A stretch of 64,000 nucleotides of DNA from Luidia sarsii (taxonomy: Eukaryota > Echinodermata > Asteroidea > Paxillosida > Luidiidae): NCBI GenBank assembly GCA_949987565.1, contig OX465107.1, positions 4,223,212 to 4,287,211 of the forward strand, read 5' to 3'. The notes beneath the pieces were generated by a model that saw only the letters and a program-made list of their open reading frames with translations, made no database searches and was not told where the DNA came from. Positions 1 through 10,900 of this stretch are shown here, piece by piece. Made by a program: the position numbers and the translations under genes. Numbering within the stretch: position 1 is the stretch's first letter; each line of letters begins with the position of its first letter.

Positions 1-156
1 TTGAGTGAAGATTTCTAGGGAAGTACAGCATCCCAGACCGTAAGATTTCAACATGAGGATTCTATCATGACCATCTACAAACTGTGTAAATTAGAAGGAA
101 AACTGTGGACATCGATGTTTTCCGATCTTCTCAATGTTGTAATGCGCCTTTAAAAT
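1..156 (-). repeat. Foldback element family B, truncated by window edge
   Basis: Matches half of the element at 30197-30568 (shared blocks around ACCGTAAGATTTCAACATGA and CATCTACAAACTGTGTAAAT) and ends in a degraded terminal sequence next to CTTTAAA. Confidence 0.6.
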
Positions 157-2939
157 CATTTTTGTAAACAACTTCTCCTGAGCGGTGATACTACAACTAC
201 TAGTGTCAAGGCAATGCATTTCTTTGACGTGACTCGAGTCAGCATCAATCTGATCCGAGTGATCGATCTTCATAGGAAATATTGTGTATTATATGAAGCT
301 TAAAATTTGCGCAAGGATAAAAAAAGAAAAGAAAATGCGCACCGTGCGCATTTTAGGTCTTTTGCGCAGGATTGAAACTGGCGCGAGCAGACTGAAAAAT
401 GTGCAGCCGACCGGCGGCTTAAACTTAAAGTTTGCGCAAGGGCGGTGGGTTGCGCAGGTTTAAGGCTTACGCAGGGCTTAGCATTTGCTTCAAGCACTGT
501 CTTTACCACTCACGGGCCCAATTGCAAAACCCGGCTTAGGCTTAGCGGCTACTACTCTGCCATCCGAAAGCTGAAGATACAGGTTGGGGTAGGAGTTAAA
601 TTTGTTGAAGTTAAGCTCAGTGGATTCATTTTCAAAACGCAGTAGGCCTACATGTATACTATTTTAAAAATCAGGCCAACGCGCTCTCCATTCTGTTGTT
701 TTGTACTTTAAAATGTGATGAAAGAAACGTGAAGACAAAGCCTTAGCCGGGTTTTACTTTAATAATAAAGTGCCTAGTTTAAACATGCCTCCGTCCGAGA
801 ACTGGGCAAGCTTAGTCGTCTGCCGTGCGTGCAACTGTAATGTAAACATGCGTAGGATTTGCAACACTTACCCGTATAAAAGTGACTCTCTGACTCCGTA
901 GCAGCCACGAGGAACTCCACGGCCCGTCCTAAGTCCGGCGGGACCTTTCCCCATCCTGCATGCCATGTTTAACACCTCCTGGACCGTGTTATTTTCCATC
1001 GGAAATGCGAAGCCGAAAACTCACGAACATGCCTTATCGCAAATGGCCATTTCTTTTTCCCACGAGATGTCGCAAAGCATCATGGGATTGAAAAGGGGGC
1101 AAACACAAACTGGCGTATTTTTTGGGGCAGCAGTGCAAATTCGTGCTAGAAAAGATGCTCCAATTACCTATGTAGTGCTGTGTTACGAGATCAGTTTGGA
1201 TTTATTGTAGAGGGGTGGAATGTGACTTGCTGTTTTGTAGTTCGTCATAAAAATGAAAGGCGTCTTGTTAATTGAAAAACCTTGCTTAAGCAGCGGTTAA
1301 AAATGATCTTGTAACGCAGGGCTAGTCTCTTTTCAAGCGCGACTTTGCACTGTCACAGCGAAAAACTCTTGGCTGGGGGAGGCATTGATGTAGGCCCTAC
1401 ATGTAAAAAGGATCACAATGCCGATTACGCGAGACTGACTTACTAATAACCAATGCAAGCAGGCTAAACAAATACTTTGTTCTACTAGAGCATTTTACTC
1501 ATGTTCCAAAATACATAGCTCATATTTCTTTACGACAGCTATTTTTGCTTTGTCAGAGCTTTTTCATTGCGTATTCAGTTTGCGTATTTAGTTATTGACG
1601 GCCTATGGCGGCCAATGGCCCTAGCACGTCACTAACGCTTCGTTTATTTCATAGCAACATCACTGATCACTCTCAGTCACGCTGGCAGCGATGACTTGGG
1701 AGGTATCAGAAAGCGGTATCAGAGGGTAAGAGGTATCAGAACAGCCCTTCCCTCGGTCAGCCTCTCTCTGGAATTCCCTTCTTGGTTCATGTTTCCCCCC
1801 AGCCTACGATCTTGCCCTTTTCAAGAGGAATGTCAATCACAATCACACCATCGCAGAAGACTAAACAGGTTCCAGCCAAGCAAAGAGTTTATCTGGAACA
1901 TGGATGAATAAGAAGTTGCAATAAATTCATTGATGATCTCTTTATTCTCAATGATTCAATATTATGTGTTAAATTCAATATTATATAGGGCTGGTAAAAC
2001 TAGCTGGGGGCTAGTAAAAACCAAATTTACTAGCCTGGTGGCCTAGTTAAAACTTGAGCACTAGGCTTGATTAACATTTACATATTGCCAGTACATGTTA
2101 AATTGTGAAATCATTAACTTATGATCATTTTAGTGCTATCTTGTTTGCATAAGTTATACTTTGAGTGTATGCATTGTGTGAAAGAGTTGTCTTCAAAATT
2201 TGGCCAACAGAGGGCGCCACATACACTTAACCTACTATTGTATACAGTACATATTCTTATCTCTATCACAGTGACAGCTCTTTTTGTCTTCCACAATATT
2301 CCACCTGCAGATCTGAAGCATTTCACATTTGGACGCCACGAACGAATAGGTGACATTGCAACACAAATTTCGATCACTGGGATATCTCAGCTTAAAATAC
2401 GTGTACGTGAATCTTCGTTTCAGTTTCGTCTGTGTTTCACACAAGTCACATTTGAAGACAGCACAGAACATTTATGACAAACAGACCTAGTGCGCACAAC
2501 ATAAGAAGCAGAGTACATTTCCGTGCTAAGCAAGTACCAACGTATTTCACTACAGTATGCCTTTTAGTATTGTTCACTTGCGTTGACAAGATGAGCACAG
2601 TATGAACATGAAAACAAAGTTGGAAGCGAAGGTACAGAGACTGGTGACTGCCACCGGGCACAGTTGAAAGATCCATTGGATACGAATCGAAAAAGTCCCA
2701 AATATTTCTTTTCGACTGGGAGGCTTGTAGCTTTCGGGTGAAACTGCTTTTGATTCTGAACATTGTTACGGCTGTGACACACGGTGCCTAGACCCGGTGA
2801 GGGTCTTTAGTTGACGCTTGACGGTCAACTTGTTTCAATGGGGGCAGGTGCGTCTGGCACGCAAATCAACCGATCAATGACAACGGTTGGATTTCAAATG
2901 AGCTCCAACGTTCTTCCCAATCCATAGGGATTGGCCATT
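157..2939. other. Region without recognised gene
   Basis: AT-rich with short open frames only, none with coding character that I trust. A CCAACAGAGGGCGC sequence at 2204-2217 resembles a CTCF site. Otherwise I see nothing definite. Confidence 0.5.
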
Positions 2940-3085
2940 TCCAATGCCATGGTTAGTGGATCAAGGATGGGTTTCACAAAGTCTTACGATCCACTGTAGC
3001 TCAATGTACGGCAGATAACCCATCCTTGATGTGATAGAGCCTATGGCTTCTTGGCATCACTCATCGTCTTGTGACTGATAGTAAG
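2940..3085. repeat. Foldback element family F
   Basis: Contains GGTTTCACAAAGTCTTACGA and a near-complementary end with GATAACCCATCC. Related copies occur at about 21808-21885 and 26545-26690. Confidence 0.5.
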
Positions 3086-3591
3086 TAGCAATGCCTTTAC
3101 TAAAATCGACAACTTTACGTCCGGTGGCCTTTGCTCTCTCAAGCAGGCAATCGGCCAAAGCACTGCGCATGTAGTTTCAAGCAAGAGGTCAAGCGAAACC
3201 TCGGTAACCTTACAATCTCACCGCTGCAAGTCATGCCACTCACATTTCCCCGGAGTTGTTTTAAATTGACTGTTTTCCTAGGTTTGGGAAAGTGCAAGTA
3301 CATGCTCAACATAATGCACAAAACAAGAGAAACTCCACTATATTTTCAGAATGGTGAAATAGTAAACTGTACATATACATCTTGGGCACGGAGGATAGAG
3401 TCTGACTCTGGACTGTCATCCATAAGATTTAACACCGAACTTGGACTCTTTTCTGATTTTCTACTCACTGCCTTCAGAACATTTGGATCCAAACCCTTTG
3501 TGTGGAGATCTGAACCAACCTTTATCAGATGCAGACTAGGAGTCAGTGCCAGGGTCTGACTTAGAACCCGAGTCAGAGTCTGGAGCCTGGG

Positions 3592-4110
3592 CCTGGGCCA
3601 GGGCCAGGGCCAGGGCCAGGGCCAGGGCCAGGGCCAGGGCCAGGGCCAGGGCCAGGGCCAGAGCCAGGGCCAGGGCCAGGGCCAGGGCCAGAGTCAGAGC
3701 CAGGGCCAGGGCCAGAGCCAGGGCCAGGGCCAGAGTCAGAGCCAGGGCCAGAGCCAGAGCCAGAGTCTGGGCCTGGGTCAGGGCCAGGGTCAGGGCCAGA
3801 GCCAGAGTCTGGGCCAGGGCCAGGGTCAGGGCCAGAGCCAGAGTCTGGGCCTGGGTCAGGGCCAGGGTCAAGGTCAGGGCCAGGGCACGAGCCAGAGTCT
3901 GGGCCTGGGTCAGGGCCAGAGTCAGAGCCACGGCCAGGCCAGAGCCAGAGTCTGGGCCAGAGGAGGGCCAGAGTGAGGGCCAGAGTGAGGGCCAGAGTGA
4001 GGGCCAGAGTGAGGGCCAGAGCCAGAGTATGGGCCTGGGTCAGGGCTAGAGCCAGGGTCAGGGCTAGAGCCAGATTCAGGGCCGGAGCCAGGGCCAGAGC
4101 CAGAGCTGAG
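3592..4110. repeat. CCAGGG/CCAGAG hexanucleotide minisatellite
   Basis: About 500 bp of tandem GGGCCA/GAGCCA-type hexamers with interspersed GTCTGGGCCTGG variants, beginning about 55 bp past the PTPN23 stop codon in the transcript direction. Long frames across it (Ala-Leu or Arg-Ala repeats) are artefacts. It is probably in or near the PTPN23 3' UTR. Confidence 0.95.
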
Positions 4111-4164
4111 GTTTGGTGGAAGGGCCTTTTCTTTTTACAGCGCCCAAGGTGGTTTTCTTTTTTT

Positions 4165-4646
4165 CTAGGGAGGGCTGGCCTCCTCCTTGCCCTTCATCGT
4201 CCAAAGCGGGTCCAGTGAGCTGAGCGGGTCCTCCCCGGACGCCGAGCTGCCCAGGCTGCCCTTGCGGCCGGCAAAGTCCGCCTTGGAGATGCGCTGCTGC
4301 TGCTTGGCCGCGGCCTTCATGGAGAAGTTCTGCGGGGTCAGGTCGGCCAGGATGGAGGGCAGGGCGCCCTCCGGGGAGGCCGGGGCCGGCTCGCCGCCGA
4401 GCTCCTGCTGGCTGGAGCCGACCACGTCCGGCACAAACTGGGCCGGGCTCTGCCGGAAGTGGCTCAGGTTGGTCTCGGTCAGCTCCAGCAGGGAGGGTGC
4501 AGCAGCCTCCTCCTCCTCCTGCGGCTCCTTAGACAACTTGGCCGGAGAGGAGGATCCCCCGGCCGGAGAGGAGGATCCCCCCGCCGGGCCGGACTCGTCC
4601 GGGGTTGCGGCTGGGCTGGAGGCGGCGCTGCTCCCGTGGCTCGGCG

Positions 4647-4683
<37 letters not shown>

Positions 4684-4925
4684 GGTCGAGTCCAGAGTCG
4701 CAGCAACTGCGGAGGGCAGCAATGCGCCTGGGTCGCTCAGGTGGTCCTGGAGGGTGGGTGGGTCCGTCCCCGCCGCCGCTTCCTGGCTGGCCGTCCGGAC
4801 GGACATCTTGGAGATCCGGGAGTGGAGGCTGGTGACCGAGTCGGCCCCCATGATGGAGTCAAAGGAGGTGATCCGCTTCAGGTCCACCTGGGGCGAAGAT
4901 ACCGACGACTTCAGGGATATGCCGC
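4165..4925 (-). other. PTPN23: PTPN23 exon 23: C-terminal tail and stop codon
   Basis: Terminal coding exon of 252 residues plus a stop at 4165-4167, entered through a TATAG acceptor at 4926-4928. It is Ser/Pro/Ala/Glu rich with a polyalanine run from (GCA)n at about 4646-4684 and a duplicated GGSSSPA segment. The beginning (RISKMSVR) and the end (LTPQNFS, GEDPLSSLDPLWT) match the vertebrate tail, which supports the reading frame and stop. I found no clear AATAAA on the minus strand directly downstream; the nearest sequence is the CCAGGG minisatellite, so the 3' UTR extent is unknown. Confidence 0.9.
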
Positions 4926-7900
4926 CTATAAAGAAGAGCACCATTATCACTAACTAGGAGTCTATGGCTCTTTTTGAAAATGCGGCTTAGGCTCAGGCTC
5001 CGGCTTCCTCTCTCTTTCTTTGGTCCATTTCAAAGTACGCGGCATGAAGACGGGAGGCCTTTGGCTTTTTTTTTCTTTTCTTTTTTACGTTACACTATAC
5101 TTCAAAAACGATGCCAAACCTTCAACAAGGAACTCCAACCTGTGTTTTCAGCTTTAGGATAACAGAGACGAGGCCGGAGCCTAAGCCAAAGCTGGGTTTG
5201 GATTTTTGATTACTAAACTAAATATCCATCAAGTTCAGTATCCTAAAGTGTCTTCAAAACTCACATGTTTACGGCGTCAAGACAGTTTTGTCAAAGAAGG
5301 GACTTTCTATTAGCTGTATGGTCAGTGGTCATCTTGCTTTGATGGCCAAATAGCATTCAATGAATGCTCAATTCAGAAAATTTCATTACCTCATTAACAT
5401 TCATGAGATTGCATTAGAAACACATGGTGGACATTTTTGGATACACCTTTGCTCAACGGCCTTCATACTTTCTTGAAAACGCGCATGCATATTTCGTGTA
5501 CAAAAATATTCAAATCAATGATCAATCAAACGATGACATCCTCATGATGTCATTGTTTAGAGTTCCTCCTTTGATTTAGGGTCTGTGCTTGGTGTAACTT
5601 TGACAAGGATACCAGATCGCCAAATGACTCAACTTTGCCTTCCAATCTGTGCACAGCGTCAATGGGGAAAATTCGGTATTCTAAATTGAACGATAAATCA
5701 CTCGCTGACGTAATCAAAAGGATAACGAGACTATGGAACATGCAATGTTGATCTCCCTCTGCACGTTACTCATGTCTAGGACTGAAAAAAAAGACAAGCC
5801 GTGACTTACGCTTTGCAAGGACTTGCTGGGCAAAACACAGGATGGCCAGGTAGGAAAACCTGAGCTGCTCCTGGTGTGGAGAAGAAGAAACAAAAGGAGG
5901 AATGGGAAAGCATCCTCTCAGCTGGGCACGGTGAAACATGGCGGAGACAGGACACAGAGGGGGCTGTTACTTCACCAAGAGTGGCAGTGCAGCTCGATCA
6001 ATCATTCAATAGACATGGGCATCTGCCCGTGGTCTCCACCTCAAATTATACATCGCTTGAATCACTGGTGCCGCTCCCACCCACTGCCCGCCTTTCCAGT
6101 GCCGCTTCTTTTAGTTCAGTGGTATCACAACCAGTCACGTTTCTTGACGGTTGGCATTCAGTTTACGCGGATGTACGTGTAACGCGTGCGCCTTCGAGTC
6201 ATCGAATGTCCAACGGGAATACTCAAGAATCCTCATTTGCATGCGCTTCCGCGGATTTGGACGGCTCCTGCGGACATGCTAAATAGGCGTTGGTGGTTAG
6301 GTGACGTCATGTGGAGAAAAAAGAAAAAAACTCTACGGGGTCAATACCTTCTCGGCCACCATGCCACGCCGCTGTTGCCTGAGCGTCTTGACCTGCCGCG
6401 GGATGTCGACGATGCCACCGCCGCCCATGATCTCCCGGACCGCCGAGTAGATCAGGCAGAAGGTGCCCGTCTGACCGACGCCCGAACTAGCAGGACCAGA
6501 GAACCAAAGAAAACAACAAACACACAATGTAAACTTCATATCTGGAATCATATGGGAGCTTTCTACTCCCATTGTGAGTTCATTTCCCCACACTTTTGCA
6601 ACAGGGACTCCCTTTGAGCATTGAAAGGTCCTGCTTGGATCAAAACATCAAGCCCTCTGTACGTTTAAAGAGGCATTCTGACTTTGAGAAAGGTCCTGCT
6701 TGGATCAAAACATCAAACCCTCTCTATGTTTAAAGAGGCATTCTGACATTGAGAAAGGTCCTGCTTGGATCAAAACGTCAAGCCCTCTGTACGTTTAAAG
6801 AGGCATTCTGACTTTGAGAAAGGTCCTGCTTGGATCAAAACGTCAAGCCCTCTGTACATTTAAAGAGGCATTCTGACTTTGAGAAAGGTCCTGTTAGAAT
6901 TGAAACGTCAGGTCCCCTAAGTTTATGAGAGGCATTCTGCCTTTGAGAAAGGTCCTGCTAGGATTGAAACTTAAGCCCTCTGTATGTTTAAAGAGGCATT
7001 CTGACATTGAGAAAGGTCCTGCTTGGATCAAAACGTCAAGCCCTCTGTACGTTTAAAGAGGCATTCTGACTTTGAGAAAGGTCCTGCTTCGATCAAAACA
7101 TCAAACCCTCTGTATGTTTAAAGAGGCATTCTGACATTGAGAAAGGTCCTGCTTGGATCAAAACGTCAAGCCCTCTGTTCATTTAAAGAGGCATTCTGAC
7201 TTTGAGAAAGGTCTTGCTTGGATCAAAATGTCAAGCCCTCTGTACGTTTAAAGAGGCATTCTGACTTTGAGAAAGGTCCTGCTTCGATCAAAACATCAAA
7301 CCCTCTGTATGTTTAAAGGGGCATTCTGACATTGAGAAAGGTCCTGCTTGGATCAAAACGTCAAGCCCTCTGTTCATTTAAAGAGGCATTCTGACTTTGA
7401 GAAAGGTCCTGCTTGGATCAAAACATCAAACCCTCTGTACGTTTAAAGAGGCATTCTGACATTGAGAAAGGTCCTGCTTGGATCAAAACATCAAACCCTC
7501 TGTATGTTTAAAGAGGCATTCTGACTTTGAGAAAGGTCCTGCTTGGATCAAAACGTCAAGCCCTCTGTTCATTTAAAGAGGCATTCTGACTTTGAGAAAG
7601 GTCCTGCTTGGATCAAAACGTCAAACCCTCTGTATGGTTAAAGAGGTATTTTGCCTTTGAGAAAGGTCCTGTTAGAATTGAAACGTCGGGTCCCCTAAGT
7701 TTATGAGAGGCATTCTGCCTTTGAGAAAGGTCCTGCTAGGATTGAAACTTAAGCCCTCTTTACATTTAAAGAGGCATTCTACCTTTAAGCAAGGTCCTGT
7801 TAGCATTGAAACATCAGGTCCCCTTAAGTTAATGAGCAGCATTCTGCCTTAGAGAAAGGTCCTGCTAAAAATTGGAACGTCAAGGTTTGTCATGTCAGGC

Positions 7901-10900
7901 CCTCAACAGACAATTCGCAGCGCAGGGGTGGAGGTGGTGGGGGGGGGGGCTGAGTGCTGGCCTTACGTGCAGTGTACAACGATGGGAGTGCTCAGGCTTC
8001 TCTGCTGCATGTACAAACTGTTGACATCGCTGATGTACTGGAGGAGGTCGGCCGGTCTGCTCGGCACCCCGCTGGGAAAGACAAAGCAGTCAAAACGGTC
8101 AACAAAGAAAGCACAGACTTTGAGCGAGGCCGCTACATTCAGATCACGACGAACCAAGGAATGCACTCCGCAGTAACGATGCTGAGACGAACCCCAAAAT
8201 GAAAAAATCTCCTCGGTGCGAAGAGGCTGCACTCCGGGGATGTAAGTGACCGACAAAGTCATTTCCTGAAAATCACCGAAGGCCAATCAATTGCATGACC
8301 GAGAGATGCGACTGCGAGTGAGCGCTTACGCGACCGAGAGATACACGGCAGGGGTGCAGGCGCCCTTCAGTTTTTAGGGTTTGAACACATAAACATGAGG
8401 AGTTTGAGATATCTGTTTGACAAACAATAATAAAAAAATAAATAAAATTTTTTTTTTTTAAATCACATCATTTCCAGAATTCCGAAAATTTTCAGAAGTC
8501 TTACGTCCCTGATACTCTCCCTCACCCCCTCCTGATAAACAACTCACAATTCAGGCCAGGCGGTGAACTGCAGCTGAAAGACGGTCCTCTCCTGCTTGGT
8601 GTCCTTGTGGATGAGGTGGAAGGTGCGGTCTGTCTGGTAGTCCGACGACCGCTTGCTCTGCAGGCTGATCATGATGGACCCGTAGGTGCGCACCTGGCCT
8701 CGTTCCTTCGGCCAGTACTGGTCAAAGTCCGCCTTGCTCTGCCAGACCAACAAGACGTCCGAAAAATACATGATTTCCTCGGGTTGCCCGGCCAGGAGAG
8801 CGTAAGCGCGTTCAGACGCTGAAATCACTTTAAGCCCTTCTGCTGGGAACTCATTTTGCCTGGTCGGTTTTATGGCTTTTTTGAAATAAGTTTTTACTCC
8901 ATCATGACGTAATTTATGTGAACATAGAATGTGGGTAGGATTGAAGCGTGGACAAAATGGAAAAATAAAGATTCTTTTTAAAATGAGCTAAGTGACCTTT
9001 TTTCCGCCCTTCTGCAAGACATCCGGTGATTTACTAGTAAAATGCAACCCCTCCACTCCGGCAGGGCAGGGCAGGGCAGGGCAGGGCAGGGCAGGGCAGG
9101 GCAGGGCAGGGCAGGGCAGGGCAGGGCAGGGCAGGGCAGGGCAGGGCAGGGCAGGGCAGGGCAGGGCAGGGCAGGGCAGGACGGGGCAGGGCAGGACGGG
9201 GCAGGGCAGGGCAGGACGGGGCAGGGCAGGGCAGAGCAGGGCAGGGCAGGGCAGGGCGGGGCGGGACGGGGCAGGGCAGGGCAGGGCAGGGCAGGGCAGG
9301 GCAGGACGGGGCAGGGCAGGGCAGGGCAGGGCGGGGCGGGGCAGGGCAGGGCAGGGCAGGGCAGGACGGGGCAGGGCAGGGCAGGGCAGAACAGGGCAGG
9401 GCAGGGCAGGGCAGGGCAGGGCAGGGCAGGGCAGGGCAGGGCAGGGCAGGGCAGGGCAGGACGGGGCAGGGCAGGGCAGGGCAGGGCAGGGCAGGGCAGG
9501 GCAGGGCAGGGCAGGGCAGGGCAAGGCAGGGCAGGATGGGGCACGGTGGGGCAGGGGAGGTTGGGGTGGAGCAGGGCAGGGCAGGGTAGGGCAGGGCAGG
9601 ACGGGGCAAGGCAGGGCAGGGCAGGGCAAGGCAAGGCAAGGCAGGGCAGGGCAGGGCAGGGCAGGGCAGGGCAGGGCAGGGCAGGGCAGGGCAGGGCAGG
9701 ACAGGGCAGGGCAGGGCAGGGCAAGGTGGGGCAGGGGAGGTTGGGCTGGAGCATGGTGGGGCAGGGCGGGGAAGGGCAGGGCAGGACGGGGCAGAGCAGG
9801 GCAGGGCAGGACGGGGCACAGGGCAGGATGGGGCAGGGGAGGGTGGAGTGGGGCAGGACTGGACAGGGCGGGGCAGGGCAGGGCAGGGCGGGGCAGGGCA
9901 GAACGGGGCAGGGCAGGGCAGAACGGGGCAGGGCGGGGCAGGGCAGGGCAGGATTGGGCAGGGGAGGGCAGGGTGGAGCAGGGCGACGTGGGGCAGGGCA
10001 GGGCAGGACGTGGGCGGGGGGTTAGGGGTTGGCAGCCATCCGACTGACCTTGGCCGTGGGCGACTGGGAGACCAGCATGACAACCAGCGAGACCTGGTGC
10101 TCGTAGACCATGAGCCAGAAGTCGTTGTAGGAGGAGGGCAGCGGGGCCTGGGTGACGATGAAGCGGGGGGAGGCCGGGGAGAGATCGGTGACGGCACTGG
10201 CGTTGATGTAGTCGTCCTTTCCCGACTGGAGTTTCACTCGATTGTGGTCATCTGCATCCCATCATTCCCCCCCCCCCCACAAAAAAAAGGGGGAAAAAAG
10301 AAGCGGGGCGAGGGGGGAAAGGGGGGGGGAAGGGAAAAAAGGGAAATAAGGAAAAAGAAAGGAAAAAAAGAAAGGAAAAAAAGAGGAAGGACAAAAGGAA
10401 GGAAAAAAGAAGGAAAAAAAAGGGGGAAAGGAAAAAAGAAGGAAAAATGGGGGGAAAAAAGGGAAAATAAGGAAAATTCTGACTGGGTTTGGGAAGAGTT
10501 GGCTAACATGTTGAAGTGATGCAGAATATCCCTTGGTGTCCAAAAGATGTTAGAACTAAACCACAGAGTGACAGACGTTTTCGTCAAAAAACCATGGTGG
10601 ATTTTCGTTGATAACTGGTAGAGAAAAAACTTTGCCTGCACGGAGACTTGAACCTGAGACCTCTTCAGGGGGGGGGGGGATGCGTGAGGCCGGGGCTCTT
10701 ACATGGCATGACGTCAGGGTGTCTGTTCTTGATGGAGTAGCAGCGAGCCACAGCAATCGAGTACTGCCTGGTGTCGCGATCCTGTGCCTCGCTCAGCTCC
10801 TACAGACAGAAACAAGACGACAAATGAGCGTGGAAGGAATGAAGATGCCCCGGCGCACCTTGTTCTGTACCGTCCTGCCTGAAATCAAGCCCTGGTCTGA

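Larger units (their letters stand above)
5810..10799 (-). other. PTPN23: PTPN23 exons 17-22: pseudophosphatase PTP domain
   Basis: Exons 10703-10799, 10049-10251, 8548-8738, 7967-8071, 6348-6486 and 5810-5870. Ordered PTP motifs are visible: KNRHPDVMPYD (the usual pTyr-loop Tyr is His, as in human PTPN23), DDYINAS, TQAPLP, DFWLMV, WPE in place of WPD (residues about 1996-1998), and the P-loop VVHC/TSGVGQTG split across exons 20 and 21. The nucleophile Cys (about residue 2033) is kept, but the invariant Arg six residues later is Gln (codon CAG). Human PTPN23 keeps that Arg. A QxxxxxRQQRRGM Q-loop follows. The fold seems intact while catalysis should be absent. Confidence 0.92.

Noticed and set aside
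3536..4218. Ala-Leu and Arg-Ala repeat frames of 131-167 codons
   Set aside because: Period artefact of the CCAGGG hexamer array past the PTPN23 stop.
4187..4957. 256-codon plus-strand frame opposite PTPN23 exon 23
   Set aside because: Antisense shadow of a GC-rich coding exon whose minus-strand product matches the PTPN23 tail.
6623..7885. CRISPR-like array
   Set aside because: Units are contiguous tandem repeats without unique spacers, in a eukaryotic intron.
8978..10197. Long open frames (213-387 codons) of Pro-Cys-Leu or Gly-Gln-Arg-Ala repeats on both strands
   Set aside because: They are produced by the 5-bp GCAGG array; a stop-free period reads open in several frames. No start context or domain supports them.
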